Shown: positions 43,787 to 50,769 of the stretch, in pieces
Position numbering within the stretch: the stretch's first letter is position 1
Layout: the number at the start of each line of letters is the position of its first letter
Assembly: GCF_027812955.1 (NCBI RefSeq)
Contig: NZ_JAPYZV010000004.1
Span: 62,001-126,000 of the forward strand
Direction: 5' to 3'
Length of the DNA stretch: 64,000 bases
DNA from: Pedococcus sp. 5OH_020
Lineage (GTDB): Bacteria > Actinomycetota > Actinomycetes > Actinomycetales > Dermatophilaceae
The notes under the pieces: model-generated
What the model saw: only the letters and a program-made list of their open reading frames with translations
What the model was told of the DNA's origin: nothing
The model's database searches: none
Position numbers and translations under genes: made by a program

Positions 43787-45175
43787 ATGCCCCCCGCACC
43801 CGATGCCGCCCAGCGTGAAGCCGCGCGCACCCTCGAGGTCACCAAGCGGATGCGCCACGCCGAGGAGGCGATCCTCGCGCGCGCCCCCGAGCACGACCTT
43901 CAGCCCAGCCTGGACCGGATCCAGGCAGTCATGGAGCTCCTGGGCGACCCGCAGCGCACCTTCCCGGTCATCCACCTCACGGGCACCAACGGCAAGACGT
44001 CCACGACCCGGATCATCGAGTCTCTGCTGCGCGAGCTCGGCCTGAAGACCGGGCGTTTCACGTCGCCCCATCTGCACACCATGAGGGAGCGCATCGCGTT
44101 TTCCGGCCAGCCGATCAGCGCCGAGCGCTTCCTCGACGCGTACGAGGAGGTGCTGCCGTTCGTGGAGATGGTCGACGCCAGGTCGGTCGCCGACGGCGGA
44201 CCGCCGATGACCTACTTCGAGGTCCTCGTGGCCGTTGCGTACGCAGCCTTCGCCGACGCTCCGGTGGACGTCGCCATCGTCGAGGTGGGGCTCGGCGGCA
44301 GTTGGGACGCCACGAACGTCGCGGACGGCACGGTGGCCGTCGTCACGCCGATCGCGTTGGACCACCAGCACTTCCTGGGCGACGACGTGGAGTCGATCGC
44401 CACCGAGAAGTCGGGAATCGTCAAGCCGGACGCGGTCGCCGTCGTAGGGGTGCAGGAGCCGGAGGTCGCCCAGATCCTTGCCGAGCGCGCCCACCAGGTG
44501 GGCGCGCGGATCGCCTTCGAGGGCAACGACTTCGGCCTCCTGACGCGTGAGGTCGCGGTCGGTGGGCAGCAGCTGTCGGTCCGCGGCCTCGGCGGCGACT
44601 ACGAGGAGCTGGTCCTGCCCCTCCACGGCGCCCACCAGGCGCACAACGCCGCCCTGGCGATCGCGGCTGTCGAGGCGTTCCTCGGGGGCGGCGAGCAGCG
44701 CCTGGACCCGGAGGTCGTGCGGGCCGGGCTTGCCGCGGCCGCGTCTCCGGGGCGTCTGGAGATCGTGCGGCGGTCGCCGACGGTGATCGTCGACGCCGCC
44801 CACAACCCGGCAGGGGCGCTCGCCCTGCGCACCGCGCTGGAGGACTCCTTCACCTTCGCCCGCGTCATCGGGGTCCTGGCCATCCTCAAGGACAAGGACG
44901 CCACGGAGATGCTCGAGATCCTCGAACCGGTGCTCGACCATGTCGTGGTGTCACGGACGACGTCCCCCCGTGCGATGCGTCCGGACGAGCTGGGCGAGCT
45001 CGCCACCGACATCTTCGGCGAGGAGCGGGTCACGGTGGTGGCGGACCTGCCCGACGCCTTGGACCTCGCGGCCGGGATGGCGGACGAGGGTGGTCTGGGG
45101 GGCGGTGTGCTGGCAACGGGGTCGGTGACCACGGCCGCAGAGGTACGGATGCTTCTCGGGACCACCGAGGTCTAG
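43787..45175 (+). CDS. folC: Folylpolyglutamate synthase / dihydrofolate synthase
   Basis: Adds glutamate to folates and makes dihydrofolate from dihydropteroate. 462 residues with the Mur-ligase-like ATP loop HLTGTNGKTSTTRI (about residue 60-75), the folate-site FTSPHLHTMRERI, VEVGLGGSWDATN, and the ligase C-terminal domain with VDAAHNPAGALAL. In-frame ATGs at 43775, 43778 and 43787 compete; 43787 is chosen because GATGAT lies 7 nt upstream, close to the leaderless pattern. Followed by DUF4233 and ndk, the usual actinobacterial order, but two small genes and a repeat array intervene. Confidence 0.93.
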   Translation: MPPAPDAAQREAARTLEVTKRMRHAEEAILARAPEHDLQPSLDRIQAVMELLGDPQRTFPVIHLTGTNGKTSTTRIIESLLRELGLKTGRFTSPHLHTMRERIAFSGQPISAERFLDAYEEVLPFVEMVDARSVADGGPPMTYFEVLVAVAYAAFADAPVDVAIVEVGLGGSWDATNVADGTVAVVTPIALDHQHFLGDDVESIATEKSGIVKPDAVAVVGVQEPEVAQILAERAHQVGARIAFEGNDFGLLTREVAVGGQQLSVRGLGGDYEELVLPLHGAHQAHNAALAIAAVEAFLGGGEQRLDPEVVRAGLAAAASPGRLEIVRRSPTVIVDAAHNPAGALALRTALEDSFTFARVIGVLAILKDKDATEMLEILEPVLDHVVVSRTTSPRAMRPDELGELATDIFGEERVTVVADLPDALDLAAGMADEGGLGGGVLATGSVTTAAEVRMLLGTTEV

Positions 45176-45184
45176 CGGCGCAGC

Positions 45185-45322
45185 GCCTCAGCCCTCAGCG
45201 GCTCACCGCCTCAGCCCTCAGCGGCTCAACGCCTCAGCCCTCAGCGGCTCACCGCCTCAGCCCTCAGCGGCTCACCGCCTCAGCCCTCAGCGGCTCAACG
45301 CCTCAGCCCTCAGCGGCTCAAC
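45185..45322. repeat. 23-bp tandem repeat, six full copies
   Basis: Six consecutive 23-bp units starting at 45185, 45208, 45231, 45254, 45277 and 45300. They begin GCCTCAGCCCTCAG and end GGCTCACC or GGCTCAAC; that single A/C position is the only difference seen. A seventh partial copy covers the stop codon of the small minus-strand gene. It fills the space between convergent folC and that gene. Confidence 0.95.
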
Positions 45323-45325
45323 GCC

Positions 45326-45457
45326 TCAGCGCTTGCCGAGCTTGCTGATGTCGAGGTGCTCCTTGGCGTCCGACTTGGCCTGCTTGTCGGCCCGCTTCTC
45401 CTTCAGGCTCTTCCCGGCCTTCTTGGACAGGTGCTGTCGCGGTGACTTGTCGCTCAT
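45326..45457 (-). CDS. Small lysine-rich protein (43 residues)
   Basis: MSDKSPRQHLSKKAGKSL... with 14 or so Lys/Arg residues and no hydrophobic core; predicted highly charged and probably nucleic-acid-binding or disordered. Similar tiny basic proteins starting MSDKSPRQ are, from memory, widespread in actinobacteria as uncharacterised proteins. ATG 45457 has AGGGGA about 8 nt upstream. Its stop lies inside the edge of the 23-bp repeat array. Confidence 0.8.
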   Translation of the reverse strand: MSDKSPRQHLSKKAGKSLKEKRADKQAKSDAKEHLDISKLGKR

Positions 45458-45527
45458 GGCTGCGTCCCCTTGTTCGGAAGCCCCGATGGCTCCAGCACCG
45501 ACGGTACCCGCGTGGCGCCCCACGGCA

Positions 45528-45533
45528 TACCCT
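45528..45533 (+). promoter_or_regulatory. -10 hexamer of the 30-residue membrane peptide gene
   Basis: TACCCT, CAGGTC, ATG 45540; leaderless spacing. It probably drives DUF4233 too. Confidence 0.55.
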
Positions 45534-45539
45534 CAGGTC

Positions 45540-45632
45540 ATGTTCGGCAAGCTGATCATCCTCATCATCGTGGTGGCCGTCGCCTTCTGGCTCCTCACCA
45601 GGTTCCGCGACTCGGGCCGGGGGCGCCGGTGA
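45540..45632 (+). CDS. Single-pass membrane micro-protein (30 residues)
   Basis: MFGKLIILIIVVAVAFWLLT followed by the basic tail RFRDSGRGRR: one membrane helix with a positive cytoplasmic end. The exact leaderless promoter spacing and a GTGA overlap with the DUF4233 gene argue that it is a real gene. Function unknown; it could be a subunit or regulator of the DUF4233 membrane protein. Confidence 0.7.
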   Translation: MFGKLIILIIVVAVAFWLLTRFRDSGRGRR

Positions 45633-46021
45633 GGGGGGTGGTCCTGTACGGCGCCCTCGGCAAGTTCACCTGGCGGATGCTCGCAACCGTGCTGGCCGGG
45701 CAGGGGGTCGTCGTCTTCCTTGGCGCCCTCGTCGCGCGCGGCCTGGCGGACGCCCAAGGGCATGACAGCGGGACGGCCCTGCTCTGGGTGGGGACCGCCC
45801 TGGCCGTTCTGTGCTTCCTGGCCGCCGGCCTCATGCGTCGGAGCTGGGGGGTGACGCTCGGATGGCTCATCCAGGTGGCGACGTTCGCCTCGGCGGCCGT
45901 CGTCCCGGCCATGCTCGGCGTCGGTCTGATCTTCCTGGTCCTGTGGGTCGGGTCGCTCGTGGTCTGCCGCAGGGTGGAGGACCAGGTGGCTGCTCGGCAG
46001 GGGTCCGGCGCGCCTGGGTAG
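45629..46021 (+). CDS. DUF4233 membrane protein
   Basis: 130 residues with four membrane segments. DUF4233 proteins are found between folC and ndk in many actinobacteria, as here. GTG 45629 overlaps the micro-protein stop by GTGA. Its TAG stop (46019-46021) is at the same time the first three bases of the ndk promoter hexamer. No biochemical role is known. Confidence 0.88.
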   Translation: MRGVVLYGALGKFTWRMLATVLAGQGVVVFLGALVARGLADAQGHDSGTALLWVGTALAVLCFLAAGLMRRSWGVTLGWLIQVATFASAAVVPAMLGVGLIFLVLWVGSLVVCRRVEDQVAARQGSGAPG

Positions 46022-46024
46022 GCT
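46019..46024 (+). promoter_or_regulatory. -10 hexamer of ndk, formed by the DUF4233 stop codon
   Basis: TAGGCT, seven bases, GTG 46032. The first three bases are the DUF4233 stop codon. Confidence 0.5.
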
Positions 46025-46031
46025 GACCGGC

Positions 46032-46460
46032 GTGACGACGCAGACGGAACGGTCCCTGGTCCTGGTCAAGCCCGACGGGTTCTCGCGTGGCCTCACCGGA
46101 GAGGTGCTCCGCCGCGTGGAGGCGAAGGGTTACACCATCGCCGCGCTCGCCGTGACGACCCCGACCCGCAAACAGCTGGCGGAGCACTATGCCGAGCACG
46201 AGGGGAAGCCGTTCTACGAGCCGCTCGTCGACTTCATGTCCAGTGGACCGGTGGCCGCCGTCGTCATCGAGGGCCACCGCTGCATCGAGGGCTTCCGCGC
46301 ACTGGCGGGCGCCACCGACCCGACGGCCGCGCTGCCGGGCACCATCCGAGGGGACCTTGGCCGGGACTGGGGTCTGAAGGTCCAGCAGAACATCGTGCAC
46401 GGCTCGGACTCCGCGGATTCCGCCACCCGCGAGATCGGGATCTGGTTCCCTGAGCTGTGA
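46032..46460 (+). CDS. ndk: Nucleoside-diphosphate kinase
   Basis: Balances nucleoside triphosphate pools by phosphate transfer through a phospho-His. 142 residues: ERSLVLVKPDGFSRGLTGEVLRR at the N-terminus, the FMSSGPVAAVVIEG strand, and the active-site His in NIVHGSDSADSATREI. It ends with the typical ...IWFPEL. GTG 46032 is fixed by the TAGGCT hexamer. Tail-to-tail with a marR gene, 3 nt apart. Confidence 0.96.
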   Translation: MTTQTERSLVLVKPDGFSRGLTGEVLRRVEAKGYTIAALAVTTPTRKQLAEHYAEHEGKPFYEPLVDFMSSGPVAAVVIEGHRCIEGFRALAGATDPTAALPGTIRGDLGRDWGLKVQQNIVHGSDSADSATREIGIWFPEL

Positions 46461-46463
46461 CGC

Positions 46464-46979
46464 TCAGGCGGTCTCGATCTCGTCGAGGCCGCTGATCACG
46501 ACCTCCAGGAGCGCCGCCAGCTCACCGCGCTCCTTCGACGTCAGCCGGGCCAGGGTGTCCGACTCCACCACGTTCGCCTCGCGGACCGCGCTCTCGAACA
46601 GCTCCCATCCCTGCTCCGTGAGCTCGACGAGCACCCTGGTGCGGTTCGCCGGGTCGGGGGACCGGCGCACGAGGCCCCGCCCGGCCATCCGGTCCAGCCG
46701 ATGGGTCATCGAGGACGCCGCGACGTTGGTCACGTCGGCGAGGCGGGTGGGCGTGACCGGTTCGTCGCCGGCGGTCGCCAGATGCGCCAGCACCGACCAC
46801 TCGCCGTGGGTGAGGCCGAGGTCGGCCAGCTGACGGCGGTACCACTGGTCCAGCTTGCGGGTCAGCGAGAACACCGCGGTGATGACCCTCTGCACGGACT
46901 CCTCGCCGCCGGCGGCCACGTAGGCAGCCACGGCATCGCGGTACTGCTGCTGGACGCTGGAGGCCCGTCGTGCCGACAT
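46464..46979 (-). CDS. MarR-family transcriptional regulator
   Basis: 171 residues with the winged-helix core: LGLTHGEWSVLAHLATAGDEPVTPTRLADVTNVAASSMTHRLDRMAGRGLVRR, wing sequence DPANRTRVLVELTEQG, and a C-terminal dimer helix. It is divergent from an MFS exporter-like gene with an inverted repeat GTTTCGAA...TTCGAAAC between them, suggesting it represses both. The ligand is unknown. ATG 46979; a TAACAT hexamer (46994-46999 complement) may be its -10. Confidence 0.92.
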   Translation of the reverse strand: MSARRASSVQQQYRDAVAAYVAAGGEESVQRVITAVFSLTRKLDQWYRRQLADLGLTHGEWSVLAHLATAGDEPVTPTRLADVTNVAASSMTHRLDRMAGRGLVRRSPDPANRTRVLVELTEQGWELFESAVREANVVESDTLARLTSKERGELAALLEVVISGLDEIETA

Positions 46980-47001
46980 GGCGCCATCCTCGCATGTTAG
47001 T

Positions 47002-47026
47002 GTTTCGAAGTCGAAATATTCGAAAC
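47002..47026. promoter_or_regulatory. Candidate MarR operator
   Basis: GTTTCGAA (47002-47009) and TTCGAAAC (47019-47026) form a perfect 8-bp inverted repeat with a 9-bp spacer, in the 68-bp gap between the divergent marR and MFS genes. Confidence 0.7.
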
Positions 47027-47047
47027 CGAAGAAACGTTGTCCTTCCC

Positions 47048-48328
47048 ATGCGCGCCCGCCTGCTCATCATCGCCTCCGCCGTTGCCATGCTCGGCTGGGG
47101 CACCGTCCTGCCGTACCAGTACGCCTACGCGGCCACCACCCGCGGGTGGGGCGCAGTGCTGGCCGCGGCGGCGTCCAGCCTCTTCTCCGTGGGCGCGCTG
47201 CTCGCCGCCCCCCTCGGGGGACGACTCGCCGACCGGGTGTCACCTGTCGCGGTGGCTGTCGGGGCCAAGGCCGTGGCCGCCGCAGGTGCAGCGTCGCTGA
47301 TCTGGGCCGACGCGCCGCAGACCTTCCTGATGGGGATGTTCGTCTTCGGGCTCGGCATCACCGCAGCAGGCCCGGCGCAGTCCGTCCTCGTACTTCGCTG
47401 GGTCGGCGGCACCGACCGGCGGCGCGTGTTCGCCTGGCAGTTCACCGGGCAGGCCCTCGGGATGGCCGTGGGCGCGTTCGCCGCGGGGTATGTCGTGCGC
47501 CTGGACCGCGCGGACGGCATGTGGCCCGCCTTCGCCGCGGCTGCCGCGGGCTTCGTCCTGTCCGCGCTCCTTCTCCTGGTGGCCGGTGTCCTGCGGCGCG
47601 AACCCGTGCGCCGTGAAGCCGCGTTGCCAGAGCTGGACCAGGAGCCGTCCGCCGTGCCGGAGAGCCTCGTCGGCCACGGCGGAGCGCGGGAGGCACTGCG
47701 GGCCATCTGGGCCGTACCAGCGCTGCGGTGGACCGCGCTGGTGACGGTCACGCTGGCGCTGGGGTTCTACGCCCAGTTCGAGTCCGGCCTGCCGGCGTAC
47801 GCCCTCACAGTGCTCGACGTCCACGAGACGACCATCGGGCTCGCAGCGGCGGTGAACTGCGTGGTGATCATCGTCCTGCAGATGCTCGTCGTGCGGCTCA
47901 CCGCCCGGCGCGACGGGGCGACCCTGCTCATGGGAGTAGGGGTCGTCTGGACCATCTCCTGGCTCGTGCTGGCCGCGGCCGCCTTGGCCCCGGAGCTCGC
48001 AGCGACGCTCTTCGTGACCACCTTCGGGGTCTTCGCCGTAGGTGAGACGATGTACGCGCCGGTGCTGAACCCGCTCACCGCGGCTCTGGCGCCGTCCGGG
48101 CTGGTGGGGACGACCCTCGGAGTCTTCACCGCCCTGCAGACCGGGTTCTCCGCCGTCGGCCCGCTCGTCGCCGGGGTGATCCTCGGTGCCGGCCTCGGTG
48201 GGCTGTTCGTCGGCGTCCACATCGTCGTCAGCGTGGTGGCCGTGTTCGGCGCCTGGCGCCTGCGAGCCGTTCTGCGAGCCCATCGCTCCGCCGTGGGCCG
48301 TCCTGTGCGCACCGCCCTGGCGGCCTGA
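47048..48328 (+). CDS. MFS transporter (drug-efflux-like)
   Basis: 426 residues with 12 predicted membrane segments. The loop between helices 2 and 3 has the MFS signature form GGRLADRVSPVAVAVGAK, and helix 5 carries GQALGMAVGAFAAGYVVRL. Divergence from a MarR regulator with a shared operator suggests export of a toxic or signalling compound, but the substrate is unknown. ATG 47048 (MRARLLIIASAVAMLGWG) begins the first membrane helix. Confidence 0.88.
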   Translation: MRARLLIIASAVAMLGWGTVLPYQYAYAATTRGWGAVLAAAASSLFSVGALLAAPLGGRLADRVSPVAVAVGAKAVAAAGAASLIWADAPQTFLMGMFVFGLGITAAGPAQSVLVLRWVGGTDRRRVFAWQFTGQALGMAVGAFAAGYVVRLDRADGMWPAFAAAAAGFVLSALLLLVAGVLRREPVRREAALPELDQEPSAVPESLVGHGGAREALRAIWAVPALRWTALVTVTLALGFYAQFESGLPAYALTVLDVHETTIGLAAAVNCVVIIVLQMLVVRLTARRDGATLLMGVGVVWTISWLVLAAAALAPELAATLFVTTFGVFAVGETMYAPVLNPLTAALAPSGLVGTTLGVFTALQTGFSAVGPLVAGVILGAGLGGLFVGVHIVVSVVAVFGAWRLRAVLRAHRSAVGRPVRTALAA

Positions 48329-48396
48329 GCATCGCCGGCCCACGACACCGACCACAACACGCCGCGCGGCAGCCGGGACTCGTGCCAGGTCCCGCG

Positions 48397-48402
48397 TAGC
48401 AT
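48397..48402 (+). promoter_or_regulatory. -10 hexamer of mreB
   Basis: TAGCAT, seven bases, GTG 48410; leaderless spacing. Confidence 0.5.
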
Positions 48403-48409
48403 CACCGCC

Positions 48410-49444
48410 GTGAGCGCTGGCTGGGGCTGGAGGACGTTGGGTCGTGACCTCGCCATCGACCTCGGCACCGCGAACACGCTGGTCTACGAGCGTGGACGTG
48501 GCGTGGTGCTCGACGAGCCGTCCGTAGTGGCCGTGCAGGCGGGAACGAACCAGCTCGTGGCGGCGGGAAGCCGGGCGAAGGAGATGCTCGGCAGGACCCC
48601 TGGCCACGTGCAGGCCGTGCGCCCGTTGCAGGACGGCGTCATCTCCGACGCGGACGTCACGGAACGCATGCTGCGCTACTTCGTCGACCAGGTCCGTCCG
48701 TCACGGCTCGTCCGGCCCCGCATGGTGGTGTGCGTACCCAGCGAGGTGACCGGCGTCGAGCGCCGGGCGCTGGAGGAGGCTGCCGTGCGGTCCGGGGCCC
48801 GGCGGGTCTACGTCATCGAGGAACCGATGGCGGCCGCGATCGGCGCCGGCCTTCCGGTACACGAGACCTCGGCCTCCATGGTCGTGGACATCGGCGGGGG
48901 CACGACCGACGTGGCGGTGATCAGCCTCGGCGGCATCGTCACCTCGCGTTCGGTGCGCGTGGGAGGGGACGAGATCGACGAGGCCGTCATGGCTTTCGTC
49001 AAGAGCGAGTACAGCCTGCTGCTCGGTGAGCGCAGCGCCGAGGACATCAAGATCGCGGCCGGCTCGGCGTTCCCCCTTCGCGAGGAGACCAGCACGCGCA
49101 TCCGCGGCAGGGACCTCGTGACAGGCCTGCCCAAGACCGTGACGATCTCGAGCCCGCAGGTGCGCCGCGCGATCGAGGCGCCGGTGCTCCAGATCGTCGA
49201 GCTCGTCCGCGCGACCCTCGACGTCTGTCCGCCCGAGCTGGCCGGTGACATCCTCGACAACGGCATCACCCTCACTGGCGGCGGCGCCCTGCTCCGTGGG
49301 CTCGACGAGCGGTTGCGGCACGAGCTGGGTGTCCCGGTCGCAGTGGCGGACGACCCGCTTCGGGCCGTGGTCCGCGGGTCGGGCCGGTGCGTCGAGGAGT
49401 TCAGCACGCTGCAGCGCGTGCTCGTCGACACCCGTCGCTACTGA
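48410..49444 (+). CDS. mreB: Rod shape-determining actin homologue MreB
   Basis: 344-residue bacterial actin that directs lateral wall synthesis. Phosphate loop 1 DLAIDLGTANTLVYERGRG, phosphate loop 2 MVVDIGGGTTDVAVISLGG, the connecting IEEPMAAAIGAGLPV, and adenosine motif ITLTGGGALLRGLDERL are all intact. First gene of mreB-mreC-mreD-PBP2, with starts 2-3 nt apart or overlapping. Its presence suggests a rod-forming stage or spore/wall function in this organism. Confidence 0.95.
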   Translation: MSAGWGWRTLGRDLAIDLGTANTLVYERGRGVVLDEPSVVAVQAGTNQLVAAGSRAKEMLGRTPGHVQAVRPLQDGVISDADVTERMLRYFVDQVRPSRLVRPRMVVCVPSEVTGVERRALEEAAVRSGARRVYVIEEPMAAAIGAGLPVHETSASMVVDIGGGTTDVAVISLGGIVTSRSVRVGGDEIDEAVMAFVKSEYSLLLGERSAEDIKIAAGSAFPLREETSTRIRGRDLVTGLPKTVTISSPQVRRAIEAPVLQIVELVRATLDVCPPELAGDILDNGITLTGGGALLRGLDERLRHELGVPVAVADDPLRAVVRGSGRCVEEFSTLQRVLVDTRRY

Positions 49445-49446
49445 CG

Positions 49447-50271
49447 ATGTCCTCACCGTCCTCGTCGTCCCACCGCCGTCTCCTCGTCCTCCTGGTCGCG
49501 GTCACGCTGGTGGTTCTGGCGCTCGACGTCGCAGGAAGCAGGGCCCCCTTGCGAGTGCGGGCGCTGGGGGGAGCGGTCTTCGGTCCGATCGAGCGCCTCG
49601 TGGCCTCCTCCCGGGAAGGCGACACCGTGGCGCGAGCGGGCGCGGTCCGCACCGCGACCGACGCAGACCTGCGAACAGCGGACGACGCGGCTGTCGCCGG
49701 CGTTGCGGCGCTAAGGAAGGCGCCGGAGACCACCGGCCGAAGGTTCGTGGCCGCCCGCGTCGTGGCGCTCGGACGGCAGGGCGCTGCGGGACCAGAACGG
49801 CTCACCATCGACGCGGGTTCCCGGGACCGAGTCCGCGTCGGGGCCGGCGTGGTCTCGGCCGACGGGGTCGTGGGTCGCGTCGTCTCCGTCTCGCCCTGGA
49901 CTGCCGACGTGCTCCTGCTCGGCGCACCGGGACTGCAGGTCGCGGTAAGGGTGGGGTCGGCAGGCACCTTGGGGGCGGTCGGTCCCGAGCGAGCTTCGCA
50001 CCCCGGCGCGGCAGGCCTGCAGCTCAGCCTCGTCCAGCTAGCGCCGGTCTCGGCCGGCGACATCGTCACCACGCTCGGGAGCATCGGTGGTGCGCCGTTC
50101 GAGCCAGGGCTGCGCGTCGGGACCGTGCGGCAGCTGGACACGCGAGCCGGTTCCCTGGTGCCCGCCGGCACCGTGACGCCGTCGGTCGATGTCGCCCGCC
50201 TGGACGTCGTCGGGGTCCTGCTCCCGCGGACACGCACGACGCCGCGACCGGCCGCCACCGGTGGTGGCTGA
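49447..50271 (+). CDS. mreC: Rod shape-determining protein MreC
   Basis: 274 residues: one N-terminal membrane helix (about residues 12-30), a helical linker starting near 58 where MreC dimerises, and two extracytoplasmic beta domains (VAARVVALGRQG..., RLTIDAGSRDRVRVGAGVVSADGVVGRV and GDIVTTLGSIGGAPFEPGLRVGTV). It links MreB-directed filaments to PBP2. ATG 49447 begins 2 nt after the mreB stop. The C-terminus is a short Pro/Thr-rich tail. Confidence 0.92.
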   Translation: MSSPSSSSHRRLLVLLVAVTLVVLALDVAGSRAPLRVRALGGAVFGPIERLVASSREGDTVARAGAVRTATDADLRTADDAAVAGVAALRKAPETTGRRFVAARVVALGRQGAAGPERLTIDAGSRDRVRVGAGVVSADGVVGRVVSVSPWTADVLLLGAPGLQVAVRVGSAGTLGAVGPERASHPGAAGLQLSLVQLAPVSAGDIVTTLGSIGGAPFEPGLRVGTVRQLDTRAGSLVPAGTVTPSVDVARLDVVGVLLPRTRTTPRPAATGGG

Positions 50272-50274
50272 GGA

Positions 50275-50769
50275 GTGCGGACCCCGACCCGCTCTGGGCT
50301 CCTGCGACTTCTGCTCCTCGTGGCGACGGTGGTGCTGTCCGGCACGGTGACGGCCCGGACGGCACGCCTCTCCCCGGACCTCGTCATGCCCGTCGTGGTA
50401 GCCGCCGCGCTGTGGTCCGGTCCCACCCGGGGGGCTCTGTTCGGGCTGGGCGCCGGCTGGGTGGTGGACCTCGTCCCGCCGGGCGCGTCGACCCTGGGGA
50501 GCAGCGCGCTGCTCTACGCGGCCTGCGGCCTCGTGGCGGGGGCAGGGCGCCGTGAAGGCAGCAGCCCGTGGGCCTGGCTCGCAGTGGTGGGTGCCGCAGC
50601 GAGCGCCGTGGGGTCGTTGGGACGGGCCCTCGTCGCCCTGGGCTCCGGGGCGCCCCTCCTCCCGGTCGAGCTGGCCGGCACGCTGCTCCTGACGTGCGTC
50701 CTGTGCGCCGTCGCCGTACCGCCCCTGCTCCGCGTCGAGCACGCGCTGGCCCGACGGCGTACGACGTGA
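50275..50769 (+). CDS. mreD: Rod shape-determining protein MreD
   Basis: 164 residues with five hydrophobic segments. The region SPDLVMPVVVAAALWSGPTRGALFGLGAGWVVDLVPPG is the typical MreD signature: a membrane segment followed by G.F.G...D. It completes the MreBCD membrane complex. GTG 50275 lies 3 nt after the mreC stop, and its stop overlaps the PBP2 start by GTGA. Confidence 0.9.
   Translation: MRTPTRSGLLRLLLLVATVVLSGTVTARTARLSPDLVMPVVVAAALWSGPTRGALFGLGAGWVVDLVPPGASTLGSSALLYAACGLVAGAGRREGSSPWAWLAVVGAAASAVGSLGRALVALGSGAPLLPVELAGTLLLTCVLCAVAVPPLLRVEHALARRRTT

Noticed and set aside
45185-45322. CRISPR array
   Set aside because: The units are directly adjacent with no variable spacers and no cas genes nearby.
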